Assembly (NCBI RefSeq): GCF_037975245.1
Contig: NC_092569.1
Location: 25,588,168-25,652,167, forward strand
Direction: 5' to 3'
DNA: 64,000 nt
Origin: Apostichopus japonicus
Lineage: Eukaryota; Echinodermata; Holothuroidea; Aspidochirotida; Stichopodidae
The notes below the pieces were generated by a model. That model was given only the letters and a program-made list of their open reading frames with translations. It searched no databases and had not been told where the DNA came from. The translations under genes and the position numbers were made by a program. Within the stretch, counting starts at the first letter, position 1, and each line of letters opens with the position of its first letter. Shown here piece after piece: positions 27,301 to 39,862 of this stretch.

Positions 27301-30300
27301 TCTCACGTCACTCTGTCGAATAATATAATTTTAAAATTATAACTTCCTTCAAACCTATCAAACATAACGTAATGTGTGATGCAAAATTATAGCACAGATA
27401 ATATCTTTTATTGTTTAATCATTATTTCGGCCTTATTTCTTGTCTTTTGATTAATTCGAACTATTTGTATTGGTAATTAAAAGAAACAACCTGGAAAACG
27501 TTTCCTTTCTTCAAATTTAAAGTAAATTATGGAAATCGAGTTCTCAAATGATTACTTCAACGAGTGACAATACCTGGCGCACAGAATCATGATGTTTGCC
27601 AAACAAGAAACAAACAAGGAAATGACATTTTTGTTTGTTTTTTTTAGTTGAAAGGATTACGTGATACAACTTGCTCTCGAGTAGAGGTTACTAAAAGAGA
27701 CTAACAAAGGTATAATTCAATTTACTATTTACATGTGTTATGTGGCATAAATAAAGATTTTTTACCGCATCGATCAGTTATCATCTTTAAAACAAAAATG
27801 TAAATTAGAAAATCACATCAAAGGGTCCAATACACATTTTTATCATTACTTTTATCTCTTATAATATGTCAACTTATGCATTTTGAATTAAGAAGAGGAA
27901 ATTAAGAAAATCATAAAATCATGAGTTAAATTCTTGTAAAATATCAATAGAAACACGGCTTCTTGATGTTCGTTATTTTGTTAGTTACGAACAGATCAGT
28001 CAAGACCAAGAAAGAACTACAATTGAAGGAAGTTTCAAGACAAATCTTTAAAGCGAAAGATGTAGTGTGGAATATACAAATCAATAGTTAGTCTGAATAG
28101 ATACGAATATGAAGAGCAGGGTAAATCTACAAGATAAAAACAATAGTAGGACTACTGCTTAGTTTGTATATTTATGAATACAGAGAGCAGGGTAAATCGA
28201 AGAAGTAAAAACAACAGTAGGACTATTGCTTAGTTTGTATATTTATGAATACAGAGAGCAGGGTAAATCTACAACTTAAAAACAAAAGTAGGACTATTGC
28301 ATCATTTGTACAGATATAAATACGTTGACTATGTTAATTCTACAAAGAAAAAACAACAGTTGGACTACTGCTTAGTTTGTATAGATATGAATACGGAGAG
28401 CAGGGTAAATCTACAAAGTAAAAACACCATTAAGAAATTGCTTACAGAGAGCAGGGTAAATCTACAAAGTGATTCAAGGTTTACACTTCTCCGTTTATTG
28501 TAAACATAATTTTGCCATGCAATGTTGACGTCTCCGTTGTCCAAATTTGTTCAGGTTATGTTTAGCAAAGAAAATTACTTAATATTTAAACTTAAAACAT
28601 TACTTGATGAATATATATTTATATAAACGGAATTAAAATTTAGTAAATAACAGAAAGTGGTTATCGCAGGAAATCAAGTCTAAGATAAAAGATGGAAATA
28701 TAAGTTCAAGTAGGCATATTGTGTTTGAAAACTGCTTTCTCTTCCTAACATAAGATAACTAGTGAGAATAATGATGCTCTGGTTTTACGATATTTAATTT
28801 GGTAAATGGTAATGTCAGTATTTAGGATTGTTTTTGTTAGGCGATATTTTAATTCATTTCGTATAGGTGCATGCTATGCTATGACATGAAACAAAACTAT
28901 GAAGGATCATTACTTTCATGAAGTAAAGATTGCAAGTCTAGACTTGCACTTTAATTGTACCCTTCATTTTTTAAACTTATTTGTAATTATCTGTAAATAT
29001 GGACAAATGAGTAACAATCTTAGAGTATTTCCAAAGGTTTTAATGAAACTAGTTTACAAAACTTAAGTGACGGTCATGTTTAATAAGCTGAGATGTCCTG
29101 AATAAAGTGAACACTAACTTGAAGCACCAAAGTGTCATTTGCTTAGTTGAAAAACATTATACATAAATTCACCATTATCTTTTGTTTCATTGGTTTAATT
29201 AGGGAATACACATTTTCGATATTGCTCCTTAGAACTTACTGACATTAAAATCTTCAGTTTCGTAAACAGCAAGCACAAATTGAAATTTGGGAAAGGCCAT
29301 TGATGAGAAGCAAGTGATGCTGATGCTTATTCAGTTAAGGATCATAGTTTATTTGTAAGATTTAATAGCGAATAATTATTATTCTTTTTTTTTAAATTTC
29401 GTTACGTCCATAACTTTTCGGATATTTGATGATATTACACAATTAAATGTCTAGATTTATAATACCGCATGTAAGTACACAATATATGGTTTGGTAACGT
29501 TAGGCACATGCTTATGAAGCAAAAAAAAAAAACTTACTATTCACAAGTAATTCACTAAAGTTATAACCACACAAATGTACGTCTTAATAATAGTTAAACA
29601 AATATTTCTGCTAGTTTCTGTAGTCAAGTTGCGATCGGCTTAAGTAGTTTTTCAAATCTTGTAAGTCTGTTAGCCTAAATATATCAAAAGTTGACTGAGG
29701 TTATTACTATCTTATTAGGAGATGACAATATTAATATATTTTAATTATTAAAACTGCAAAATCTTTTCCTCGTAACTTGAACATTCATTGTTTTAATAAA
29801 CCTTTGATCGGTTCAAAGGTACTGAAATGTCTATTTTCTGGTAATTTTACGTTGATTTAAGTTAATATATAGAGAAAATCTTTCAATTACTGTTCTTAAA
29901 ATATATGTAAACGTAATTAACATTTTTAAAAATAACAAAAAGTGGTTATTAAAGGGAATCAAGTCTAAGATAAAATGGTATAAGAATTTCAAGTAGGCCT
30001 ATTTGTTTAGAAGCAGCTTTCTCTTCCTTACTCAAAATAACTCGTAGAGATGGTGCTTTCTTTTAACGATATTTAATTTGGTAAATGGTAATGTAATATT
30101 AAGGATTGGTTTTGTAAGGCGATATTTGAATTCATTTTACTTAGCTGCATGCTATGCTATGACAAAAACAAAAAAAACATGAAAGACCATTACTTTCGTG
30201 AAGTAAAGATTGCAAGTTTAGACTTGCACTTTAATGTTGACCCTTCTCTCCTTATACGTATTTGTAATTATATGTAAATATTTACAAATTGGATACTATT

Positions 30301-31987
30301 CTTACAGGGTTTCAAAGGTTTTAAAATGAAACTAGTTTTCAAAACACAGGAGGCGGTCATGTGAAATAATCTGAAATCTCCTAAATAAAATTGAAGCATC
30401 AACGTCTCATAAACTTAGTTGAAAAACTCAATATAAAGAAAATATCAATTAATTCATCAATATATATATTATTTTACTATATTTATTTGGGATTCAATAA
30501 TCTAAATTTTGCTGTTGAGAACTTAGCGACATTAAAATCCTTAGTTTAGTAAATAGCAAACACAAAATTGAAAATTTGTAAAGGCCATTACTGAGAAGTA
30601 GTTCTATTGAAAACCAGTGGTGCTGCTGGTCTACCTATTCAGGAAAGGATCATACTTTATTTGGAAGATCTATTAGCAAATAGTTATTATCCAAAAGTAT
30701 TTAATATGCCTGTATCGCTTTTAGGACATTTGATGGTATTAGACAGTGAACTCTCTAGATATATAGTACCGCATGTAAGTACACAACATATGGTTCGGTA
30801 ATATTAAGCATATGCTTATGAAGCAAAAAAACTTGGTATTCTTATGTAAATCACTAAATTAATAAAAAACAAATGTTCTTCTTAATATTAAATAATAAAT
30901 ATATATGTTAGCTCCTTTAGTCAAGTATTGCTCGACTTTACTAGTTTTTCAAATCTTGTTTGTCTGTTAGCCTAAATATATCAAAAGTTAAATGAGAATA
31001 GTACTAACTTATTAAGTGGTGCAAATACAAGTTTATTTAGATAATCAAATCTGCCCCAAAAAATCCCTTCTCGTTACTTGAACATCTATAGTTTGGTTCA
31101 AAGGTATTGAAATATCCATTGTCTGGTAATTAATAGTTGATTTAAGTAAATGTAAGGAGAAAGGCTGCCATTTACTATTCGTAAAATACGTGTACAATGT
31201 TACAATGTTACCGTGCTGAACATTTTAGAAGGATGTTCGAAACTTCAGTTCTCTTTCTAATTATTGGAGATTACTTTCAGCATTTCATATTAATATTTAT
31301 TTATTAAGAAATGAAAGCAAGTTATCTTCTATGTAGCGTACGCATGGATAAAAATATTTTTCAAGTCACTGCAAAGCCTTAAACAATTCGTGATCTTTTC
31401 AGTGTCCCTGTATTAACTTTGTTAAAAATACGGCTTTATCGATGATACATATATTATTACTTCCCAGTGCAATATAATATGCTAAATACATTTTTAAGAA
31501 GGGTTCCACTGTAAGAACGATTAACGGAGCTTTTCAGGGCGTAGAAAAAATGTAAAAGTTCACCATCTCGGGTGAATTAAAGATATGCTTACAAGATCTC
31601 TTTAAAATATGTAAAAACATGTATGTTGATCAGAAAAGTGTTACATTGTTCAGGTTTTTAATTGAGAAAATCTGAAGTATTCAAAGGTTTCAGTGATATG
31701 TTTAGCAGTGAAGAAAGAATTGAAAACAATATAAAACAAGAAATCAGTCTGAATTGCTGCATGCACAGATTTAGCAAAAACAAGAGAAGAAATTTTAAAA
31801 CAGAAAATATATTTTTAACATTTAGAAAAAAAAATATTTATTAGATATGAAAATGGACATTTCCATAAATAATGCAAACGTTCTGAAATATAATTGGAAG
31901 ACTTACCACTTCATCAGAAGATTCTACAGAAAGAAACTCCAGAAGAAAAACTCCAATAACGAAGAAGCAAAAAAGCTGTAACTTCAT
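24099..31987 (-). CDS. FReD gene D: secreted fibrinogen-like protein (fibrinogen-like protein A type), 5 exons
   Basis: Predicted 273-aa secreted protein. Exons: 31907-31987, 27261-27312, 26334-26503, 25663-25933, 24099-24346. All acceptors and donors are canonical and phases agree with gene C. The domain is complete: first Cys pair, GGGWT, VDGAVNFYRDWNEYKKGFG, EFWLGNDNIAYLT, DRDND and KVRPVL. Two substitutions stand out in exon 5: MANHRNMSF (others MAYHRN) and NSCFNTHLTSLYFG. The latter replaces the CHH that in family structures forms the cis peptide beside the ligand pocket with CFN, and the following Gly with Ser. Binding may therefore differ or be lost. The open frame is nevertheless intact. 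Confidence 0.86.
25663..25933 (-). CDS. gene D exon 4
   Basis: 271 nt, open, almost identical in protein sequence to exon 4 of C and E; WNEYKKGF is its one clear difference. Confidence 0.9.
26334..26503 (-). CDS. gene D exon 3
   Basis: 170 nt, open; EPQYPRDCKEVYEQC and QTETGIFMIQPDGAPEP differ slightly from C. The intron base next to the acceptor is deleted relative to C, which does not affect the exon. Confidence 0.87.
27261..27312 (-). CDS. gene D exon 2: linker with RRRR site
   Basis: 52 nt with the same peptide as gene C (SDVRTDNSKSRRRRDTE) despite several silent changes; donor GTAAGT. Confidence 0.8.
28085..28480. repeat. 71-bp minisatellite in gene D intron 1
   Basis: Five to six units of the repeat at 13665-13945; one more complete unit than in C, plus a truncated one near 28440. 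Confidence 0.85.
28600..31170. repeat. tandem duplication of about 1.3 kb in gene D intron 1
   Basis: Units about 28600-29890 and 29900-31170. The first is nearly identical to 14080-15340 of gene C over more than 1 kb. Confidence 0.75.
30618..30774 (+). pseudogene. exon-like open stretch on the opposite strand within intron 1
   Basis: 157 nt lying between a CCAG acceptor-like site and a perfect GTAAGT donor. It is open throughout and encodes GLPIQERIILYLEDLLANSY, then a stretch containing MPVSLLGHLMVLDSELSRYI. Homologues in the other intron 1 units (about 14790-14945, 15960-16115, 29320-29470 and 45100-45175) are shorter or broken, but several keep GCATGTAAGT. The protein is not recognised. 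Best read as a relic exon of an unrelated gene captured in the intron before the array expanded. Confidence 0.35.
31907..31987 (-). CDS. gene D exon 1: signal peptide
   Basis: 27 codons, MKLQLFCFFVIGVFLLEFLS then VESSDEV, GTAAGT donor. The ATG context is CAACC. Confidence 0.85.
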
Positions 31988-32650
31988 GGTTGATTGAATG
32001 AAATGTAGACTTTATTTAGAATGATATCTTCTGAGCAGAGTCTGCAAGACGAATGAAGATATTTCTCAAATACGATAGATTTCTCAGTTTAAGGAAACAA
32101 CTGTTAATACTATGGAAACCTTGAATCGTCTCGATTCATCAACTCAAGTATGAAATTATGATAAAGTCTTTATGAATAATTTCATTTTAATAAAATTTAC
32201 CAGAGGTACATTTGCTTTTCCTTACTTTCCACACGAGCCCGGAAGTCCTCCTTAGTTTATGTGTGTTTAGATAATTTTTTACAATATTTACCTTAAAAGA
32301 GAATTTTTAAATCAATTAGCAGTCTTTATTTGTTTCATTTGTACAACATATATAGCATTACTTTTAATCTGACCCTTGCAAGATCCTTAGATAGTTTCGA
32401 ATCATGTATCATCAAAATGCATTAAACCGTCATTAGACTTTCAATATATCTGGCTTTTCATTGATATATACATTCAGATGGGATATGGTCATAATCCGTT
32501 TTAACTTCCGCGTATAGTTCAGTAGAAAACCCATAGTCTCGTCTCATAGTTATGTGTAGCTGATAGATCGTGTAGATTAGAATCAATATGCTATTTAGCA
32601 TTGCAAGTGTGATGTTGTAATATAGAAGGATATATCAAAATGCATTCTAT
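31988..32650 (-). promoter_or_regulatory. conserved upstream region of gene D
   Basis: Homologous to 17318-17980 and 46358-47040, diverging near 32560. Confidence 0.5.
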
Positions 32651-32696
32651 CGACTTTTCTTTTTCAATTAGAGATGATACGAATACATCATGATAA

Positions 32697-32860
32697 CTGA
32701 AAAATGTTCAATTGTTCACTTCATTCAACTGAGTAATTTAGCATTTTTCTGCTAATCGTTGAATTGACCACTCATAATATGTCGTCATTTTAACAATTTT
32801 TAATGTTCAAATTGTTCAATTGCTCAGATGGAATGAAGTGAACAATTGAATATTTTTCAG
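32697..32860. repeat. inverted repeat with 37-bp arms
   Basis: Left arm 32697-32733 and right arm 32823-32860 pair with few mismatches around CTGAAAAATGTTCAATTGTT. It occupies the place where the other spacers carry the GTACTCGAG MITE and is absent from them, so it may be a small fold-back transposon. Confidence 0.7.
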
Positions 32861-34121
32861 AAAATGTTGAATTGACGAGATATGATAAGTTGTCAATTAA
32901 ACATTTTGAAGAAAATTGCTCAATTGCTCAGTTAAAGCACCTGATGAATCAACTTATGGGCCACAGTTTTTCTTATATTAATGGCACTTTTTAATTTCTC
33001 TATCACGCTTTGACTTATGCGCTTCACATGACGGAAATTTATGTAAACTGTATTTGTATGTGTTATTTTCTTTACTTCATTTGCCTAAAAATCTTGACCT
33101 TGATTCTCCCAATTTGTGTTGAGTGTATATTATAAACGCACTCAAATCAACATATACGTTTCATGTACACGCATTCCTTTCCAAGACTGCCTTTTTTTGT
33201 CACAGTTTAAAGTAAGACGTCTGAAGCTTACCCTGGTACTGTTATACGTGCAACTTGTCGTTAAAATCCAACTTCATTACCAACTTGCAATGGTTTTGGA
33301 TTGAGCTCTAGGTGCGGTTGATTTAATATTTCACACATTATGCCTGACATTGTGAGATGTTCTTACACAATCCATAATACAATAATATAACTGTAGTTGA
33401 AATAACTGCAATGTATTTGATGGTTGTATATTTGAAAAGTATAAAACTCGTGTTATTTATTCTTAATAACACTGGAGTCGAATAAATCCACGATTGTTAT
33501 ACCATTGTGTTGAGTGTGTATATGATGAACGTGCTCAACAACCAAACTATACGTTTCATGTACACGCATTCCTTTCCAAGACTCACTTTCAAAGATTTTT
33601 TTGTCACCGTTTTAGCTAAGACGTCTGTAGCTTACCCTAGTTCTGGTATACGTGTGTAGCAGTATATATAAGCCAATACAACAGTATAGGCTAACATAGG
33701 ACTATGTTGGCCTATACAACAGTAAAGGCCTACATAGTCCAATGGCACACAAGGATAGGTAACACTCGCTTACAGTAGGGATTGTTGCTCGGCGACAGAT
33801 GTAGCTATGTACGGAAATGTAAAGGGGACATTACTCTGACGACTTAACCACAATATTTAATCTAGCCTACAAAACTTAAAATTACTGTTTTGTCGAGAAA
33901 CGAACAACTTCCAAAGCGGTCAAAAATGAAAATTGCAGCTTTGCGATTAGTAAAATATCAGTCTGAATCGTGATTTAACTCAGTGCAATGAATTTGCGTA
34001 ACCTCTTCAATTTACAATGAGAATTTTGCATAGTTCAATTTTTTGAACAAAACGTTAAATGTCAGGCATTTATCATTTTACCATTTATGGAAGTCGTCAA
34101 TATAATATCCTTTCTACGCTT
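32861..34121. other. D-E spacer, left part
   Basis: No gene. Homologous to about 47600-48802 of the E-F spacer. Contains an internal duplication (33115-33250 and 33508-33655) and a short hairpin of GTATAGGCTAACATAG and its inverse at about 33685-33720. Confidence 0.55.
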
Positions 34122-36607
34122 CCGTTGTAACGCTTTCGTTTATAATGGGCGACTTTAATTTTCCTGACATTAGTTGGATAGATGGTTCTAGTAGTAGGAG
34201 AGGTAGTAATTTTCTAGATGTTGTGCAAGATTGCTTTTTACATCAACATGTTACTTTCCCTACTAGGGGGGATAACATCCTGGATTTTGGTTTGAGTTCT
34301 AATCCAAGCAATGTTGTTGATTTGACCGGTCTAGGAAAACTAGGAACTAGTGATCATGATATACTAGCTTTTGATGTTGTTTGCAAGGTCGTAAATTCTG
34401 TTAGCAAGGGAAAAGTCCCTGATTTTTGGAGATCAGATACAGAGGCAATTGAAACTTTACTAAAGGGTACAGATTGGATTAATTTGTTTAGAGATATGAG
34501 AGCTTCTCAGTCTTGGATTTGTTTTGCTGATAAATTAAAGGTCATTATGGAAAATCATGTTTCGTGGAAGAATCGTCGTCGTAAAAGCAGTATGCCTCAC
34601 TGGATGAATAAGAAAGTTAGATGTGCAATGAGGCAAAAACGTAGAATGTGGAAGTTGTTTAGGAGGACTAAATCTGAATCTCTTTTGGCCAAGTTTAAAA
34701 TTCATCAGCTGAAGGTAGAATGCTTAGTCTCTGATGCTAAATTGAATTTCGAAAAAAAGCATTGCCCTAAAAATGAAGGATAACCCAAAGGCCTTCTTTT
34801 CTTATGTCAGGTCAAAGCAGAAAGTTAAAGATGCAATTGTTTCTCTTAGGACACTACAGGCTGATAAGATAGTTACTGATAGTCAGGATCTTGCAGATCT
34901 TTTGAACGACTATTTTGTGTCGGTTTTCACAAGGGAGGATACGAGTAGTATTCCAGATTTTCAGGGGGGCAGTGATAGGCCTAAACTGGATACGGTCTTA
35001 TTTTCGGATGACGTTGTCTTAAAGGAGCTGCTTCGTCTAAATGTTTCTAAAGCTTCTGGACCGGATGCAATCCATCCGTATTTGTTGAAGACTTTTGCAC
35101 ACCATTTCTGCGTTCCGCTCTCGTTGATTTTTAGTAAATTTATGGATTAAGGTTATGTTCCTAGGGACTGGAGATGTGCTAATATTACCCCAATTTTCAA
35201 GAAGGGTGATAAGACTAAGCCCTGTAATTATAGGCCCGTTAGTCTCACTAGTGTAGTTTGTAAGGTCATGGAGTCTATTGTTAAAAAGTCTTTGGTCTGT
35301 CACTTCAGCAGTCAGTCTTTGATCAGAGAGTCTCAACATGGCTTTTGTCAAAAAAGGTCTTGTCTCACTAATATCCTTGAGTTTATGGAAGATGTAACAA
35401 GCTCACTAAATAGGCAGAGGTCTGTAGATGTTGTGTTCCTTGATTTCCAGAAGGCCTTTGACGAAGTTTCCCACCAGCGTCTTTTACTTAGGCTGAAGAG
35501 GATGGGTGTCATATGGAATTTACTGTCTTGGATCTGGAATTGGCTTGGTAATAGGGAACAGAAGGTGGTAATAAATGGCTGTGCTTCTTCTTGGCAGAAC
35601 GTTACTAGTGGGGTTCCACAAGGGTCTGTATTAGGTCCCCTGTTGTTTGTTGCCTATATAAATGACATCGACGGAGATATTTTGTGTACAGCAAAGAAGT
35701 TTGCTGATGACACCAAATTGTATTCTGAGGTCTCTACCAAAAGCGATTCTGAGAAATTTCAAGCGGATTTAGATAAGATTTTTTCCTGGTCTCAGGGGTT
35801 GCACATGATTTTTAATATTGATAAATGTAAGGTAATGCACATTGGTAGTAGTAACCAAAAGTTTACATACAATCTAAGTGGTGTGGAGTTACATGGGGTC
35901 TCTGTTGAAAGAGACCTAGGTATCTACATTGACTCGTCTCTGCAACCTTCTAAACATTGTCTTGAAGCTGCTAAAAGAGGTAATAGGGTTTTAGGTATGA
36001 TCAAGAGGAACTTTGGTTTTCTGAAAGAGGACATCGTAGTTAGGCTTTATTAGCAGTTGGTTAGGCCTCATCTGGAGTATGCTGTGCAGGCTTGGAACCC
36101 TTATTTTGCTAAGGATAAGGAAGTACTTGAAAAGGTCCAGAGGAGGGCTACTAGGATGATTAGTTCCCTAAAGAGGGTTCCTTATTATAGGCGGTTACAA
36201 CTGTTGAATCTCACCACACTCAAGCTTAGGAGGTTACTTGGGGACTTGATCCAGGTTTTCAAGATTGTGTATGGTTTCGACAATTTATCCTTTACCGACT
36301 TTTTCATGTTTGCAAACAGTAGTTGTACTAGAGGTCATTGTCTTAAACTTCAAAAGTCGCATAGTAGGATTAATATTCGGCATAACTTTTTTCTAATAGA
36401 GTTGTGAATGAGTGGAATAGTTTGCCTGAGAAAGTTGTACTTGCAAGTAGTGTCAATGGGTTTAAGAATGCTTTGGACAAGCACTTTAAGCATTGTAATC
36501 GGGTCTGAGTGTTTGTGTCTTCAGTTTTTTCCCTCTCTTTATAGGGTCCTTGATGGGGACTTAAGTGTCCCTCCTGATCCTTTTTTCTACTTAACTAAAC
36601 TAAACAC
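34122..36607 (+). mobile_element. decayed CR1-like non-LTR retrotransposon (LINE), 5' truncated
   Basis: Target-primed retrotransposon encoding endonuclease and reverse transcriptase. It begins inside the endonuclease (GDFNFPDISW at 34148, GTSDHDILAFDV about 34345). Then come PKAFFSYVRSK, ASGPDAIHPYLLK, NYRPVSLTSVVCKVMES, DFQKAFDEVSH, GVPQGSVLGPLLF and the catalytic FADD at 35700-35711. The C-terminal VRPHLEYAVQAWNP and NEWNSLPEKVV motifs end at TGA 36506-36508. It is dead: a frameshift at about 34773, TAA at 35148, TAG at 36051 and a frameshift at about 36385. A short 3' UTR ends in TAACTAAACTAAA. Limits come from the empty paralogous site at about 48802. Clade assignment by motif: CR1/L2/Rex1 group. 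Confidence 0.9.
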
Positions 36608-37680
36608 TGTCCCTGCATCAGGTCACTGGCAGAATAATTCCACAACCACAGTGTGAGAAACACGTGTGTTGGACTTATATTACTAACTTGTTCCTAGTTG
36701 AAATGTGGTATATTTGTAGAATATTTGCTTTGAGCTCTCCGTGTTCTGTGCTGAGAACTTTATGAGCATGTTCCTTTTCTTTTAACACATATTATTGTCT
36801 GTTTTTGATAAATTAGTTAAAAGATGAAAAGAATAGCAAACAGGATTTTAGATTAATTGCAATGACGACATCATTAACTCAACTGCAATTGCCACATCAA
36901 TCAAAAAAGGAATCACCATGTTTTTTTTGTGGTTTAACTACTTCACCGTACAGGCTCTCACGAGGTACCATTAGATCTGATTCACATTATTCATTTAAAT
37001 TGGAACATTGAAGGTAAGGTGCTCACCATACGTACAACACTACTTGTGATAATCTGGTGAGTCAATGCAGAGGAATGTGTGTGAATAAAACGACTCCACG
37101 TGTTTATTGTGGCTCTAGTTTACACTGAATTCCGAATGACGTTTACTGATGGGAGTTTAATATTCATTAACCCTGTATGTCGTTTAAATCTGCCGTATAA
37201 AACTAGAATGAATGTGTTCATAATTCGAAGAGTAATTACGAGGCACGTATAGAGAAGTGTAATTTCCTTCCGCTACCCGTTCTAGTCACAACAAATGACC
37301 ATCGACAGCAGTGCTGATGGGACAATTTTGGTGACTAACAATTAAGCTAGTATAACCTATTGTAACCCTTTTGTAAGAACCACACTATAACAGAACATAG
37401 TTATGGCTATATTGTAATATATTGTTATAATGTGATAGGGCCAATACAGCTTATACGCATAGCCTAGGTTAAAAATAAATCAATGAATTATACAAACGAT
37501 ATTACGTATTCCAATCGAGTTGATCCAACAATTGAAATATAACTACTTTTTTTGTTGCAGTTATACGTGTTTCGGAATTGAAATGTGTTCTTCTCAAATA
37601 ACACAGCTCTCATAGAATACATTATAAGCTGACAATAGGCTATAATTTATGTTTTCTTTCATATGCAATGTACAGCGTTT
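36608..37680. other. D-E spacer, right part
   Basis: Homologous to 48805-50100, which has an extra segment of about 240 bp at 49241-49477. No gene is recognised. Confidence 0.55.
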
Positions 37681-39611
37681 CGAAGTTTAAAATGTTCCTT
37701 GTATACATTTTCTTTATTTCTCTGTGCTTTATAGAGACTGAAAGACAAATTCCATGCTATTTGTTAGGCTTAGTTTTATTATTGAATTATAACGTTCAGC
37801 ATGTACCTAACTAAGGGACCCTTCACATAGAGTATCGGAAAGGTGACTACTCCAAATTTAAAGATATTTGAACGTTTATATAAAAACAGACAAACTATGT
37901 CTCACAAATTAGCCAAAACAATGTAAGGTAACGTTAATAATATTGAAATGTTCGTACATATACTTGGCAATATTGAGGAATATACCTAATAAAGGTACCT
38001 TTTACATTTACTTTGTTGTCACACGATGATTCCCGGCTCAACTTGATCGAGGCAGGAAATTATGTTGTATTGTCAGTTTTATACTATTCTTAGGAAAAAT
38101 AAAGACTTCCAAAACGAGAACCTGTGACATAATTATTCCCAGAGCTCGACCTTGTTCTCGGCATCTCGAACTATTGTAACATATACCCATAGATTAAACT
38201 CAATCATGGCTAGGCCAGAAAGACCAGGGAGTGCTTTAACGGTGCACCATCACATCATCGAACCCTAGCGAATACAACGCGAAATGCAGGTTAAGGTTTT
38301 AACAGATGTTCATGTTTCTGATATATCACGTATATTTCGTAGTCTCTGCAGTGGAATATTACCTCATAAATAATCAAATACCAATTTCCTCACAATGTTA
38401 TGCTTTTTCGTATTTAAGGAGGTTTACAATCGCTGTCTGTTTATATGATCATGGACGATAGATAAGGCATGAAGTGGAGTCCATACCGCTCCTCCGCCCC
38501 CCCCCCCTCCACCCATCCCCACCGACAATCACAGTACGAGAAAGTTTCTTTCACCTATAATGTTTTGGTCTCTTATTTAAACAAAATTGAAGAAAACTTT
38601 GCATTATTAATAATCAAGACCATATTTAGATCAATTGATGCTCGTTGAAAATACAAACAGGGTAGGCTTAGCGGAGTTTCAATAACCACTCGTGACAATG
38701 GATTATGTCGACGAGATTATAGTAACTACTTAATAGCCGAATGTTTTGTACCACAGTAAAATTGGATTGTGCTAATAAATATGATTAATCGGTAGCATTT
38801 GCTGTTAAGATTACAGTAAGAACTGAAGATATGTGTAATCCCAACAAATGCTTAAAACTGGATTTGTTGGAATTACACAGTTCTTACTGTAACCATAATA
38901 GCACATGCTAATGATTCATAGCAATCAAAGTTTTTATAAGTGATTGCTGGCTCGGATAGTGTAAACAAAATCTGCCATTGTTACATGTTCCACTCATGGT
39001 TATACGTGATGTCTTTTAGCAGGGACTATATAACTACAATAACAATATTAATATATTCCTTAAGCTCTACAACGTCTCCCTCTTGCGCCTACTTACCACC
39101 TAGTTGTGTACATTTGTTACCACTTGCTTCAGAACCAACTTAAGATGCTTTTCGCTATTTTTGGTTTTTGGATTGGCGCCGCTAATTATATAGATCTAAA
39201 GCTGTTGAATTTTAACGTAAATCGTAACTGTTATACACTATTTCTCCCATCTAGTACTATTTTGTCATTCTTTTCACCAGATAGAGGAAAATAGACGCAA
39301 AAGACGAATCTAGTTCATTTGCTTATGCCGTTTTTACTATTGTAACATCATCATCCTTGTAGTATCATCATATTAGGTTTTAAACAAGTTTAAATTAGTT
39401 TAAGATTACCTCAGAAAAGCTCAGAGTGGAATGGTAACCGGAAGGGGTGGGATAAGGAGGGGGGGGGGTTAAAACTTCGCCTGCTACCAATTCATCGAAT
39501 TAGAGACTATAGATGAAGACAATGAATAAAATAGGACATTTAATTCTATTAGAAATCAGAATATTATTGTCATTTGCATTCATGTTGCAATAACTTTCCT
39601 GTATTAACAGG
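37681..39611. other. unique spacer downstream of gene E
   Basis: No match to other spacers was seen. Contains a C-rich run at 38498-38518, the palindrome at 38787-38917 and a G run at 39460-39470. The 3' flank of E does not resemble those of A, C and D, and no AATAAA was found close to its stop on the minus strand. Confidence 0.5.
38787..38917. repeat. palindromic fold-back element, 131 bp
   Basis: Arms of about 60 bp meet at about 38850. Most of each arm pairs (TTACAGTAAGAACTG near 38811 with CAGTTCTTACTGTAA at 38878-38892), with an insertion of several bases in the left arm. Shape fits a tiny MITE. Confidence 0.7.
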
Positions 39612-39862
39612 CTACAAGGGGCGTATTTTCATGTCCGCATATTTGATGTTATAATAACTTTCAGGAAGATAATTCCACTTAATGCTTTGATGAGAACTAG
39701 TTGCACCGAAGTAGAGACCCGTTAAGTGTGTAGTATGGCAATTATCAGCGTACCACCAAGCACCATACCAGTAAGAAGCACAGTTTGTACTACTAGCAGG
39801 ATCGTTGTCCTGGTCTCTCGTGCTAAAAGACATGTTCCTGTGATAAGCCATCGCGTCGTAAT
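39612..39862 (-). CDS. gene E exon 5: calcium loop and ligand cleft
   Basis: 251 nt from a CTACAG acceptor to TAG at 39612-39614. The most divergent exon 5 of the set. Confidence 0.9.

Noticed and set aside
31662-31844. 60-codon plus-strand frame in gene D intron 1
   Set aside because: The homologous intron sequence of C (about 16970-17160) and E (about 46030-46200) has frame-breaking changes.
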